6,494 nt of DNA from CAYRWR01 sp964428015 (lineage in GTDB: Bacteria; Spirochaetota; Brevinematia; Brevinematales; CAYRWR01), in NCBI GenBank assembly GCA_964428015.1, contig CAYRWR010000079.1, positions 1 through 6,494 on the forward strand. The letters are read 5' to 3'. Of the stretch, positions 1 through 5,912 are shown one piece after another. Position numbers and translations under genes: made by a program. Numbering within the stretch: position 1 is the first letter of the stretch; each line of letters begins with the position of its first letter. A model generated the notes under the pieces. That model did not search any database, had not been told where the DNA came from, and worked only from the letters and a program-made list of their open reading frames with translations.

Positions 1-241
1 GGAATTGGGAATTATAGCCTCCAGTGACATTTTACCCTGGTGGAGAATCTATGCCCCGGTTATTGTCAGTCTCTACACGGATGGTTTTCAGGCTGAAGCG
101 GCACTGGGTATGCGAACCTGGTTCAGAAAGATCAGGACCGGCATAGATGTCAGCCTTAATTTTGGTTTACAGAGCAGTTATGATTTTCAGAGAATCGGCT
201 ACAGGACTTCATTAGAGCTCATGCTGGGCGGGGAGTGGTAA
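1..241 (+). CDS. 3' end of a probable outer-membrane beta-barrel protein (partial)
   Basis: The reading frame is open from the left edge (codons in phase with base 2) to a TAA at 239-241, so the gene starts outside the window. The TTG at base 5 is an internal codon and not a convincing start, having no ribosome binding site in view. The visible 78-79 residues alternate polar and hydrophobic residues in short runs, such as GIDVSLNFGLQ and RTSLELMLGGEW, and end in an aromatic residue (Trp). This is the pattern expected of the last transmembrane strands of an outer-membrane beta-barrel carrying a terminal assembly signal. No specific family is recognised. The following lipoprotein gene starts one base after the stop, so the two probably form one transcription unit and may both act in the cell envelope. 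That it is coding is fairly certain; the barrel assignment is inference from strand pattern only. Confidence 0.6.
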   Translation, partial: ELGIIASSDILPWWRIYAPVIVSLYTDGFQAEAALGMRTWFRKIRTGIDVSLNFGLQSSYDFQRIGYRTSLELMLGGEW

Positions 242-242
242 A

Positions 243-935
243 ATGAGGAAGAGAATATTATTCTTATTGTTCCTGTTTGCAATTCTTTATTCCTGCGCCA
301 GTCTGCCCCAGGGAGCGGGATATTATGCGCCTGACCCCAATAATCTGCCCCGGTTTGTGACCACTGATATTCTTGACCTGAATCAGATATCCAATATTTC
401 CCGGTTCCGTTCAAAAGCGGGACACGATTTTAATGATGGTTTTGAATCACAGAGATCCATGAAGCATTATTTTTATCCAAAAACAGCTTTTGGAAACAGC
501 TCTAATCTCATTACCGTCACCTCTCCGGTTAACGGCATACTGAGCATGAAATATGATGAGCATTACCGTTCATTTCAGATAAGGATACAGCCTTCGGAAT
601 ATCCTTATGTGTCATTTGTGGTATTCCATGTCAGTACGATTCTGGAGCAGGGAGATGTACTGACTCAGGGACAGTTTATCGGTTATGCCAATGTCACGAC
701 GGACAGGACCGAGCCGGGTGCGAGCTCTGATTTTGATATAGCGGTTTGGCTGAATTCAGGCCACCTGGTGTCTTACTTTGATGTGATGTCCGAGAGCCTG
801 TTTTCCAATTATATAGCCAGGGGATTGTCCAACCGCAGTGATATCATCATAGACAAGGCTACAGCCGACCTGGATACCCGCAGTTTCAGTGACGGAAATA
901 ATTATTTGCTGGACTGGTTTATCCTGACACCCTGA
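243..935 (+). CDS. Lipoprotein with degenerate LytM/M23-like domain
   Basis: The product is 230 residues. The N-terminus is basic (MRKR), followed by a hydrophobic stretch (residues 5-15) and a lipobox LYSC with the acylated Cys at 18, so a membrane-anchored lipoprotein is expected. Residues about 55-170 resemble the LytM/M23 peptidase fold: GHDFND at 60-65 matches the first zinc motif HxxxD, TSPVNGIL at 93-100 is the usual 'aPvdGvV' strand, and FHVSTILEQGDVLTQGQFIGYA at 128-149 matches the 'Y.HL...G..V..GQ.IG' segment. The final HxH motif is absent; the corresponding strand reads DFDIAV (163-168), so zinc peptidase activity is doubtful and a binding or activator role is likelier. Start choice: GGAG at 232-235 lies 7 bases before the ATG, inside the upstream gene. 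The C-terminal 60 residues are not recognised. The lipoprotein call is strong; the M23-like call is moderate, from motif reading alone. Confidence 0.72.
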   Translation: MRKRILFLLFLFAILYSCASLPQGAGYYAPDPNNLPRFVTTDILDLNQISNISRFRSKAGHDFNDGFESQRSMKHYFYPKTAFGNSSNLITVTSPVNGILSMKYDEHYRSFQIRIQPSEYPYVSFVVFHVSTILEQGDVLTQGQFIGYANVTTDRTEPGASSDFDIAVWLNSGHLVSYFDVMSESLFSNYIARGLSNRSDIIIDKATADLDTRSFSDGNNYLLDWFILTP

Positions 936-1033
936 TAGAGATATATAAAGCCTTTACCGGGACTTTTAACACCTGAAGCAATAAGGGCTATGGCGGTATA
1001 TACTCCCGATACAGGAGCATCATCGATACAAAA

Positions 1034-1069
1034 AAAAGCAGAGACATTGTTTCCAGTGTCTCTGCTTTT
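1034..1069. terminator. Bidirectional intrinsic terminator between convergent genes
   Basis: A perfect 13-base inverted repeat (arms 1034-1046 and 1057-1069, core GCAGAGACA/TGTCTCTGC) extends by TTG/CAG with one G-U pair to a TTTC tetraloop at 1050-1053. On the minus strand the hairpin is followed by a run of eight T (complement of 1030-1037, four of them in the stem), which is ideal for ending the RRM gene transcript that stops at 1096. On the plus strand the distal arm ends in TTTT, serving the lipoprotein transcript less strongly. The remaining bases between 936 and 1033 show no ORF or clear signal. Confidence 0.88.
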
Positions 1070-1095
1070 CTATTGCTGAATCTGTTAATCAGACA

Positions 1096-2142
1096 TCACC
1101 GGCCCTTGCCGCCGTCCGGGCCCCGTCTTTTAAACGGAGATCGCGCCCTGTCCTTGATACTGGAAGTGGGCTTGGTACTCCTGTCTTTTACCTTGTCCAT
1201 GTAGCTGCTCCCTTCTGAGCGGGGGGCTTTATAGCTGGGTTTTTCCCGGGTGGAATCATCCTGATATTTTTTAGGCCGTACCGGTTTAAAATCCGCTCTA
1301 TCGGGCGCGTCGGAAAATTCCCGGCGGGGGGATTTTGGGGTACGTGGTTTATCCGTATAGTCTTTTTCCTTGGGGGGGCGGGGCTTGTAGTCCGGTCTGT
1401 CCGCGCTGTCCTGGGGATAAGAGCGGGCCGGCCTCTGCTCTGACCTGCCGCGGGGGGAGTCTGAAAACTCCCGGCGGGGACTGCTGAAACGCTTTGGTTT
1501 CGCAGCTGTGTCCTGGTCTTCTTCTGTACGGCGTTTATAGTCGGGTCTGTCCCCCGTACCGTTTTTATGGGGACGGGAGGGGCGCTGGTCTGATCGGCCG
1601 GCAGGAGCTCCGCCCCAGTCACGACGGGGACTTGCAGCCCGGCGCGGCTTATCAGAAAAGTCTCTGTCCGTGGAGTGTTTGTATTCAGGCTTTCCGCCGG
1701 TTTCACTTTTGTGGGCACGGGGACGAGGCGGCCGTTTATCATCCCAGGTACGTTCTTTGCCATCCCGGTAGGAGGAATCAGATTTTTCAGCACGTGCCGG
1801 TTTACTGCCGGATGGTTTTTTATCCCGGGTATTTCCTTCCGGCTTCTCTTTTTTGGGGAGGTCTTTGCCTCTTTCTTTGTAGGCATAGACGGCTTTCTTA
1901 CGGGCGGTCTTGCGGTCTACCACTTCACTGATATGCAGCTCCCGGCCCCGGTAGGTAAAACCCTCCAGTCCGGATAGTACATTTTCTGTTTCCTGGGGTG
2001 TGGACATGGCGATTTTAGCATAGCCGTCTCCCTTACCCATGGCGATGCTTTCCACACTGCCATAACCGGAGAGCAGCTCTGAGAGCTCTTCCTTGGTCAC
2101 ATCATAGGCCAGGTTGCCTATGAATAATCTTTTCTTTTCCAT
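1096..2142 (-). CDS. RRM-domain RNA-binding protein with long basic repeat tail
   Basis: The product is 348 residues. Residues 4-74 form an RNA recognition motif: RNP2 is LFIGNL (6-11) and RNP1 is KGDGYAKI (37-44). Two of the three usual RNA-stacking aromatics are present (Phe7, Tyr41); the third RNP1 position is Asp39. The loop between strands 2 and 3 is shorter than in typical bacterial Rbp proteins (no D-R-x-T-G-R-S stretch). Residues 75-348 are low complexity, rich in Lys/Arg, Asp/Glu, Pro, Ser and Tyr, and carry a 50-residue repeat (separate entry). Such charged tails in RRM proteins usually add nonspecific RNA binding or promote condensates; here that is inference. The protein is probably a cytosolic RNA chaperone or post-transcriptional regulator. 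The ribosome site GGAG (complement of 2153-2156) lies 10 bases before the ATG. The gene is monocistronic, convergent with the lipoprotein gene and divergent from the GGDEF gene. G+C in the tail is far higher than in the neighbours. Confidence 0.88.
   Translation of the reverse strand: MEKKRLFIGNLAYDVTKEELSELLSGYGSVESIAMGKGDGYAKIAMSTPQETENVLSGLEGFTYRGRELHISEVVDRKTARKKAVYAYKERGKDLPKKEKPEGNTRDKKPSGSKPARAEKSDSSYRDGKERTWDDKRPPRPRAHKSETGGKPEYKHSTDRDFSDKPRRAASPRRDWGGAPAGRSDQRPSRPHKNGTGDRPDYKRRTEEDQDTAAKPKRFSSPRREFSDSPRGRSEQRPARSYPQDSADRPDYKPRPPKEKDYTDKPRTPKSPRREFSDAPDRADFKPVRPKKYQDDSTREKPSYKAPRSEGSSYMDKVKDRSTKPTSSIKDRARSPFKRRGPDGGKGR
1285..1734 (-). repeat. Three 150-bp tandem repeats encoding 50-residue units
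   Basis: Within the RRM protein tail, motifs recur at exact 50-residue steps: SPRR at 171, 221 and 271; KP(R/K) at 165, 215 and 265; RPxR-type at 137, 187 and 237; GRS(D/E)QRP at 182 and 232. A (K/R)P(E/D)YK motif sits at 151, 199 and 249, showing a two-residue indel in the first unit. The units are thus residues 137-186, 187-236 and 237-286, followed by a decayed partial unit (KPVRPKKY, KPSYK). The DNA shows the same period, for example CCCGGCGGGG at about 1320 and 1470. The units have diverged in sequence while keeping length and the SPRR(E/D)(F/W) and PDYK cores, so the period appears selected or the duplication is old. Confidence 0.85.
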
Positions 2143-2154
2143 TTCTTTCTTTCT

Positions 2155-2192
2155 CCGGCAGACGGTTCTGCCTCACAGCCTAAGCCTGCCGG
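2155..2192 (-). promoter_or_regulatory. Alternative hairpins in the RRM gene leader over the ribosome site
   Basis: In the transcript leader two pairings compete. The local hairpin is GGCAGA-ACCG-TCTGCC (plus-strand 2157-2172), 6 bp with a 4-base loop, just upstream of the ribosome site. The longer pairing is CCGGCAG with CTGCCGG (plus-strand 2186-2192 with 2155-2161), 7 bp, which covers the GG at the start of the GGAG ribosome site. Both use the same CTGCC segment, so only one can form. This could couple translation to temperature or to binding by the protein itself, but no such function is shown by the sequence alone. Confidence 0.35.
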
Positions 2193-2231
2193 CTTTACGG
2201 TACCGGTCAGCATAGGTCAAAATTACTCTAT

Positions 2232-2260
2232 ATTTTATCATATCTCACCGTTCCGCGCAA
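2232..2260 (-). promoter_or_regulatory. Candidate sigma-70-type promoter of the RRM gene
   Basis: Read on the minus strand, TTGCGC (complement of 2255-2260) is followed after 17 bases by TAAAAT (complement of 2232-2237). The -10 box matches the consensus at 5 of 6 positions; the -35 box only at 3 of 6. Transcription would begin near 2225, leaving a leader of about 80 bases that contains the competing hairpins. It is the best match in this stretch but remains a consensus match only. Confidence 0.4.
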
Positions 2261-2370
2261 TGCGGGAGGGGGAATGATTGAAAAATATTGTGCTACTTGT
2301 ACATTAATTCCTGAAAATTTTTGTTGCCATGATTTAGGAATGTGATTCGTGTTACAAAAACCAAAAAGTA

Positions 2371-2385
2371 ATACTTTAGTTGATT
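2371..2385 (+). repeat. Degenerate copy of the ATACTTTCGGGTGATT motif
   Basis: ATACTTTAGTTGATT resembles the exact motif that starts at 2403; both ends (ATACTTT and TGATT) are conserved, with the middle changed and one base shorter. The start-to-start distance is 32 bases, about three helical turns, as expected for two protein sites on one face of the DNA. With A+T-rich sequence a chance match is possible. Confidence 0.4.
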
Positions 2386-2402
2386 CAAAATTTAAAAAAA
2401 TA

Positions 2403-2418
2403 ATACTTTCGGGTGATT
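2403..2418 (+). repeat. Promoter-region motif, copy 1 (ATACTTTCGGGTGATT)
   Basis: This 16-base sequence is identical to 5913-5928. In both places it is preceded by a run of at least six A and then a near-identical t(a/c). Here its last two bases are the first two of the TTGACA -35 box of the GGDEF gene, so a protein bound to it would touch RNA polymerase. It may be an operator or activator site, or part of a short dispersed repeat. Confidence 0.55.
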
Positions 2419-2444
2419 GACACAGAAAACCTCTTTAATAACAT
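2417..2444 (+). promoter_or_regulatory. Candidate promoter of the GGDEF-PilZ gene
   Basis: A perfect TTGACA (2417-2422) is followed after 16 bases by TAACAT (2439-2444), 4 of 6 matches to the -10 consensus. Transcription would start near 2451, leaving a leader of about 65 bases before the ATG at 2517. The -35 box overlaps the 16-base repeated motif by two bases. Confidence 0.5.
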
Positions 2445-2516
2445 GAGGTATCAATAGAGAATGATGCTTTGGTATCAGCATTTTTTAACGGGGAAATGCA
2501 GGATAGGAGTAAAAAA

Positions 2517-3737
2517 ATGTATGAAAACATTTGGGAGAATGCGGAAGGGAATGGAGAAAAACTCTATGAATTATTAATGAATGAGGGAGATGTTGCTGAA
2601 GATCTTTTCAGTATTTCTGCAGATCATCTTCCTTTCTGGATCCCCAGGATTTTATTGAAATATTTGACCGGTTTGGAGATATCAGAAAAAGAAGCCAAGA
2701 AAATATATTTTCAGATTTATCAAAGACAAACAGATTTATCTGTTAAATTAAACAGAAAAGTAGATCTGCGAACTGCGGCTATGGATTATTTTACTGAATC
2801 AGGCCAGAATGTAATTGTCCCGCGAATAATAGACGCCGTACAATTCGAAAAACTTAATAATCTAATCACCCAGGATCCTAATACTGGCTGCTATAATCAC
2901 CGTTTTCTAATGGATTTTCTGCAAAAAGAAGTAAGTCGTGCGGGCAGATATAGTCATAAATTATCTATTATTATGATAGACATAGATGATTTTAAAAAAA
3001 TAAACGATACCCAGGGGCATTTATTTGGAGATCAAATTCTCCTGAAATTTTCCAGGGCAATTACTTTGGCAGCAAGAAACGAAGATATCGTTGCAAGGTA
3101 TGGGGGCGATGAATTTGTGGTGGTATTACCACAGACTGGCAGTATAGGAGCTCGTTGTCTGGCGGAACGTATAAAATACAAATTAGAAAAAAGTAAAGGT
3201 ATTCCAAATGAAACTCTTCAAAATCCTACGATTAATTTTTCCGCGGGAATAGCAACTTTTCCTGAGGATGCTTCAACTGGGATTGGGTTATTGGCAGCCG
3301 CTGATAGAGCTCTGTATACATCTAAAAATTCTGGAAAAAATAACATTACAGGCAATAGAGATTTGAGTAAATATTTTTATAAGGAAAATTTTGTAGAAAG
3401 AAGAAGGTTCTCACGGTATGAAGTGAAAGATGGGGGTAAACACATTATAGCTTATCAAGGACATATTTTCCCCAACAGGGCAAGCTTACTTGATATTAGT
3501 CGGGGCGGCATATTGTTGGAATGTGAATTCAGTGAATTGAACACAATATTTCATGAAAATACACCTATAATGGTAAAAAATGAAAAATTCAGATTAGAGT
3601 ATGATGGTCTGATTGCTCATGCCAGTGTACAAACCCGAAAAAACAAACACTGTATTGGAATGAAATTTAAGGATGATCTTGAAATGGAGAAATGGACTAA
3701 TTTAGAGTTCTTATATAGCCTGGGAGAAAAAAAATAA
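2517..3737 (+). CDS. Diguanylate cyclase with C-terminal PilZ domain (GGDEF-PilZ)
   Basis: The 406-residue product is predicted to convert two GTP to c-di-GMP and also to bind it. Residues 1-118 are mostly helical, have no membrane segment and are not recognised; they probably hold the sensory part. The GGDEF domain spans about 119-277: DPNTGCYN (120-127), metal/GTP site DIDDFKKIND (155-164), inhibitory site RNED (187-190), then five residues and GGDEF (196-200), ending with ADRALYTSKNSGKN. All key residues are intact, so active and product-inhibited synthesis is expected. Residues about 290-400 are a PilZ domain with RRFSR (296-300, RxxxR) and DISRGG (326-331, DxSxxG), the complete c-di-GMP binding pair. 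The ATG at 2517 is chosen because AGGAG (2505-2509) lies 7 bases upstream; the frame is open further to a TTG at 2469. The protein is cytosolic. It is 166 bases upstream of the GH13 gene with no clear terminator between them. The gene is A+T-rich compared with the RRM gene. Confidence 0.92.
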   Translation: MYENIWENAEGNGEKLYELLMNEGDVAEDLFSISADHLPFWIPRILLKYLTGLEISEKEAKKIYFQIYQRQTDLSVKLNRKVDLRTAAMDYFTESGQNVIVPRIIDAVQFEKLNNLITQDPNTGCYNHRFLMDFLQKEVSRAGRYSHKLSIIMIDIDDFKKINDTQGHLFGDQILLKFSRAITLAARNEDIVARYGGDEFVVVLPQTGSIGARCLAERIKYKLEKSKGIPNETLQNPTINFSAGIATFPEDASTGIGLLAAADRALYTSKNSGKNNITGNRDLSKYFYKENFVERRRFSRYEVKDGGKHIIAYQGHIFPNRASLLDISRGGILLECEFSELNTIFHENTPIMVKNEKFRLEYDGLIAHASVQTRKNKHCIGMKFKDDLEMEKWTNLEFLYSLGEKK

Positions 3738-3785
3738 AAAATTTATCGAATGATTTTAGAAATAAATATAAATAAAAAAGGAGGG

Positions 3786-3813
3786 TTGTCTAATAAACAG
3801 GAAAATGTAGAAT
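3786..3813 (+). promoter_or_regulatory. Candidate promoter of the GH13 gene
   Basis: TTGTCT (3786-3791, 4 of 6) is followed after 16 bases by TAGAAT (3808-3813, 5 of 6). Transcription would begin near 3820, so the RNA would start about 13 bases before the hairpin at 3833. This would give the GH13 gene its own expression, although read-through from the GGDEF gene is also possible because no hairpin terminator follows that gene. Confidence 0.45.
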
Positions 3814-3832
3814 AAAAGTGGTGTACTAGGGG

Positions 3833-3870
3833 AAGTTATTGATGATGGGAAAATCACAATAACTTGTGAT
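3833..3870 (+). promoter_or_regulatory. Mutually exclusive hairpins in the GH13 gene leader
   Basis: Hairpin 1: AAGTTATTG (3833-3841) pairs perfectly with CAATAACTT (3857-3865), and TGAT (3843-3846) with ATCA (3853-3856), leaving one bulged A and a GGGAAA loop, 13 bp in all. Hairpin 2: ATCACAA (3853-3859) pairs perfectly with TTGTGAT (3864-3870) around a TAAC loop. The two share bases 3853-3865 and cannot coexist. No T-run follows, so this is not a simple terminator; the ribosome site (AAGGA, 3892-3896) lies about 20 bases downstream. No known riboswitch class is recognised; in particular it does not resemble the GEMM c-di-GMP riboswitch consensus. It could act in translation control or RNA stability. 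Confidence 0.4.
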
Positions 3871-3903
3871 GGTGATGTCATTTTCAGAAAAAAGGAAGGG
3901 AAC

Positions 3904-5850
3904 ATGAAAAAATTAAGAAAGTTAATTTATGCGCTCCTAATGTATGTGTTTCAGTTTACTCTGGCGTATCCGGTTAGTACGACTTATTTGCAGCCAAATC
4001 TGATACTAAAACCAGTAATAAACCCCAGTATCATCCAGTATCTGGTAACAAAAAGCACTCGGCCTGGAATGGGTTCCATACCCTATAGCGGAGGAGTAAC
4101 ATTCAGAGTGTGGGCGCCAAACGCCACAAAAATGGCAGTTTTTGGCGATTTTAATAACAATGGTACTGAAACTGCGATACCTATGGCCAGTGAAGGAAAT
4201 GGATATTGGTCCAGGGATATTTCCGGTATTACTTCGGGATTCAAATATAGATATCAGGTCAATGGTACAGCATTACATTCAGATCCCTATAGTAGAAAAA
4301 TGGAACATTCAGCGGGTAAATCCATAGTTTATGAACCAACCGGTGCTGTGGCTCTGTCTCAGGCTATTCCTTTTGAAAAAATGGTGATCTATCAACTTCA
4401 TGTGGGATCTTTCGGTGCCTCCACCACCACTGTGGGAAAATTTGCGGATGTAAAAGCCAAGATAAGTTATATCAAAGGCTTGGGTGTCAATATGGTGGAA
4501 TTACTGCCTACCACAGAATTTCCCGGTGACGACGGCTGGGGATATAACCCTTCCGCACAGTTTGCGGTGGAATCTTATTACGGCGGCCCGGAAAAACTGA
4601 TTGAGTTGATTAATGCTTTTCATGCCCAGGGTATAGGGGTAATACTGGACCTGGTGATCAACCATCACGGTAATGGCGACAATCAGCTGTGGGAGTTTGA
4701 CGGCTGGAAAGCCCATCCGGACCATGGTGGTATCTATTTCTATAGTGACTGGTGGAAAGCCCAGAATCCCTGGGGTGATTGGAGCCGCTATGATTTTGGA
4801 AGAAGTGAAGTGCGTCAGTATCTGCACGACCAATCAGTCTATTTCATAGAAAAGTTTAAAGTTGACGGTCTACGTTATGATGCTACTTCTTTTATAACCA
4901 AATGGAAAGATAAATATTTTACATCCCACGGTACCTGTGTTGAAGGTGAAGACCTTGTCAAGTGGATCAATGACGATGTCCATTACAAAAACCCTTCCGC
5001 TATTACAATTGCGGAAGATATGGAAGAAAACACATATGTGACCAAACCCTATGGCTACAAGTTTAATTCACAATGGGATTCTTTCTTTTTTAACAAGGTA
5101 CGGGCTGCCTGCAAGCAGTACAACTGGACGGATGCTAATATGTACGATGTCAGGGATGCTCTGAACTGGTCAGGCGGAGCTATGTACAACCAGGTAAATT
5201 ACACAGAATCTCATGACGAAGTGGGTGGACCACAGGATCAGAACCCCAAAAAATACCGTCTGGTAAAAGAAATAGACTGGTACAGCCCGGGCAGTTGGAA
5301 AGCAAAAAAGAAATCCACTTTAGGAGCGGCTCTGGTATTTATGGGTAGAGGTATTCCTATGATTTTCCAGGGGCAGGAGTTTATGGAAGACAAGCGGTTT
5401 GAATGTATGGTAGACAATGAATCAATAGTCAACCGGCCCAGCTGGACATATACCACTACTTATGCCGGCATCACCCAGCTCTATAAAGACCTTATTAGCC
5501 TGAAAAAGAACTATTCTTCTTTTCAGGACAATAACATCAATGTCTTCCATGTGGATAACAATAATAAAGTAATAGCTTTTCATCGCTGGAGCGGATCAGA
5601 AAACTTCGTAATCATCGTCAATTTCGGCGATAAACAATGGCCATTCTACGGCACAAAGTATTATATCGGCTGGCCTCAGTGGAAAACAGGATATTGCAAG
5701 CTCAATAGCGATTGGAACGGATACTCTTCAGATTTTGGAAATTTCGCGGGCTGGAATATGTCACCTGAGAGCGGCGGCATGGACGGCTTGGGACAAAAAG
5801 CGGAAGTTAAAATCGAAAGATTTTCATTCCAGGTATATCAGCTGTATTGA
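3904..5850 (+). CDS. Secreted CBM48-GH13 alpha-glucan enzyme (amylase/branching-enzyme type)
   Basis: The product is 648 residues. A signal peptide is visible (KKLRK, then hydrophobic 8-20, likely cut after Ala21), so it acts outside the cytoplasm. Residues about 62-146 are a CBM48/branching-enzyme N-terminal domain (FRVWAPNATKMAVFGDFN). The GH13 barrel spans about 158-540 with all four conserved regions: DLVINH (249-254), GLRYDA (322-327, nucleophile Asp326), IAEDM (369-373, acid/base Glu371) and YTESHD (433-438, Asp438). It should therefore hydrolyse or transfer alpha-1,4/1,6 glucan links. ELLPTTEFPGDDGWGYNP and IAEDM...QWD resemble a branching-enzyme/trehalohydrolase-like branch of GH13; amylase, pullulanase-like or transferase activity cannot be decided here. 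The C-terminal beta domain (about 545-648) has a Trp/Tyr-rich stretch (579-593) that might contact starch. The AAGGA ribosome site lies 7 bases before the ATG. A strong terminator follows 11 bases after the stop. Confidence 0.9.
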   Translation: MKKLRKLIYALLMYVFQFTLAYPVSTTYLQPNLILKPVINPSIIQYLVTKSTRPGMGSIPYSGGVTFRVWAPNATKMAVFGDFNNNGTETAIPMASEGNGYWSRDISGITSGFKYRYQVNGTALHSDPYSRKMEHSAGKSIVYEPTGAVALSQAIPFEKMVIYQLHVGSFGASTTTVGKFADVKAKISYIKGLGVNMVELLPTTEFPGDDGWGYNPSAQFAVESYYGGPEKLIELINAFHAQGIGVILDLVINHHGNGDNQLWEFDGWKAHPDHGGIYFYSDWWKAQNPWGDWSRYDFGRSEVRQYLHDQSVYFIEKFKVDGLRYDATSFITKWKDKYFTSHGTCVEGEDLVKWINDDVHYKNPSAITIAEDMEENTYVTKPYGYKFNSQWDSFFFNKVRAACKQYNWTDANMYDVRDALNWSGGAMYNQVNYTESHDEVGGPQDQNPKKYRLVKEIDWYSPGSWKAKKKSTLGAALVFMGRGIPMIFQGQEFMEDKRFECMVDNESIVNRPSWTYTTTYAGITQLYKDLISLKKNYSSFQDNNINVFHVDNNNKVIAFHRWSGSENFVIIVNFGDKQWPFYGTKYYIGWPQWKTGYCKLNSDWNGYSSDFGNFAGWNMSPESGGMDGLGQKAEVKIERFSFQVYQLY

Positions 5851-5861
5851 TACTATATATA

Positions 5862-5906
5862 TTAATAAAAAAGAGGTAGGTTGAGAACCTGCCTCTTTTT
5901 TATTAA
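5862..5906 (+). terminator. Intrinsic terminator of the GH13 gene
   Basis: A 21-base inverted repeat (arms 5862-5882 and 5886-5906) has a single G-U pair and a GAG loop; the G+C core is GAGGTAGGTT/AACCTGCCTC, followed by TTTTTTATT. It lies 11 bases after the GH13 stop codon. A run of A on the left arm means it could also stop transcription from the right, but no minus-strand gene is seen there. Confidence 0.93.
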
Positions 5907-5912
5907 AAAATC

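Larger units (their letters stand above)
2143..2516. other. Divergent intergenic region (374 bases)
   Basis: This gene-free stretch separates the minus-strand RRM gene from the plus-strand GGDEF-PilZ gene. It is G+C-rich on the RRM side and strongly A+T-rich to the right of about 2280. It contains the RRM leader and promoter candidate, two copies of the ATACTTT...TGATT motif, and a TTGACA promoter for the GGDEF gene. Between about 2261 and 2370 no ORF, RNA or clear structure is seen. An in-frame TTG at 2469 and an ATG at 2496 precede the chosen GGDEF start but lack properly spaced ribosome sites. Confidence 0.6.

Noticed and set aside
1285..1734. CRISPR-like array
   Set aside because: The 150-base period is in frame with a protein and the units are diverged throughout, with no constant repeat and variable spacer structure.
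1188..1886. 232-codon minus-strand frame inside the RRM gene
   Set aside because: It is an out-of-frame shadow of the G+C-rich repeat tail, without an RRM or other recognisable domain; the RRM frame has the ribosome site and conserved domain.
1494..1931. 145-codon and 100-codon plus-strand frames opposite the RRM gene
   Set aside because: They are antisense shadows of the repetitive tail; they start inside repeats and show only composition-driven Cys/Phe/Gly-rich sequence.
2469..2516. Upstream start codons (TTG 2469, ATG 2496) for the GGDEF-PilZ gene
   Set aside because: Neither has a ribosome site at proper distance, whereas AGGAG lies 7 bases before the ATG at 2517.
3738..3903. GEMM-type c-di-GMP riboswitch before the GH13 gene
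   Set aside because: I looked because of the neighbouring cyclase, but the conserved GEMM core and tetraloop/receptor sequences are absent; only simple hairpins are seen.
4501..4833. Minus-strand frames opposite the GH13 gene (also 5238-5456)
   Set aside because: They lie antisense to highly conserved GH13 regions, have no ribosome sites and no recognisable domain.
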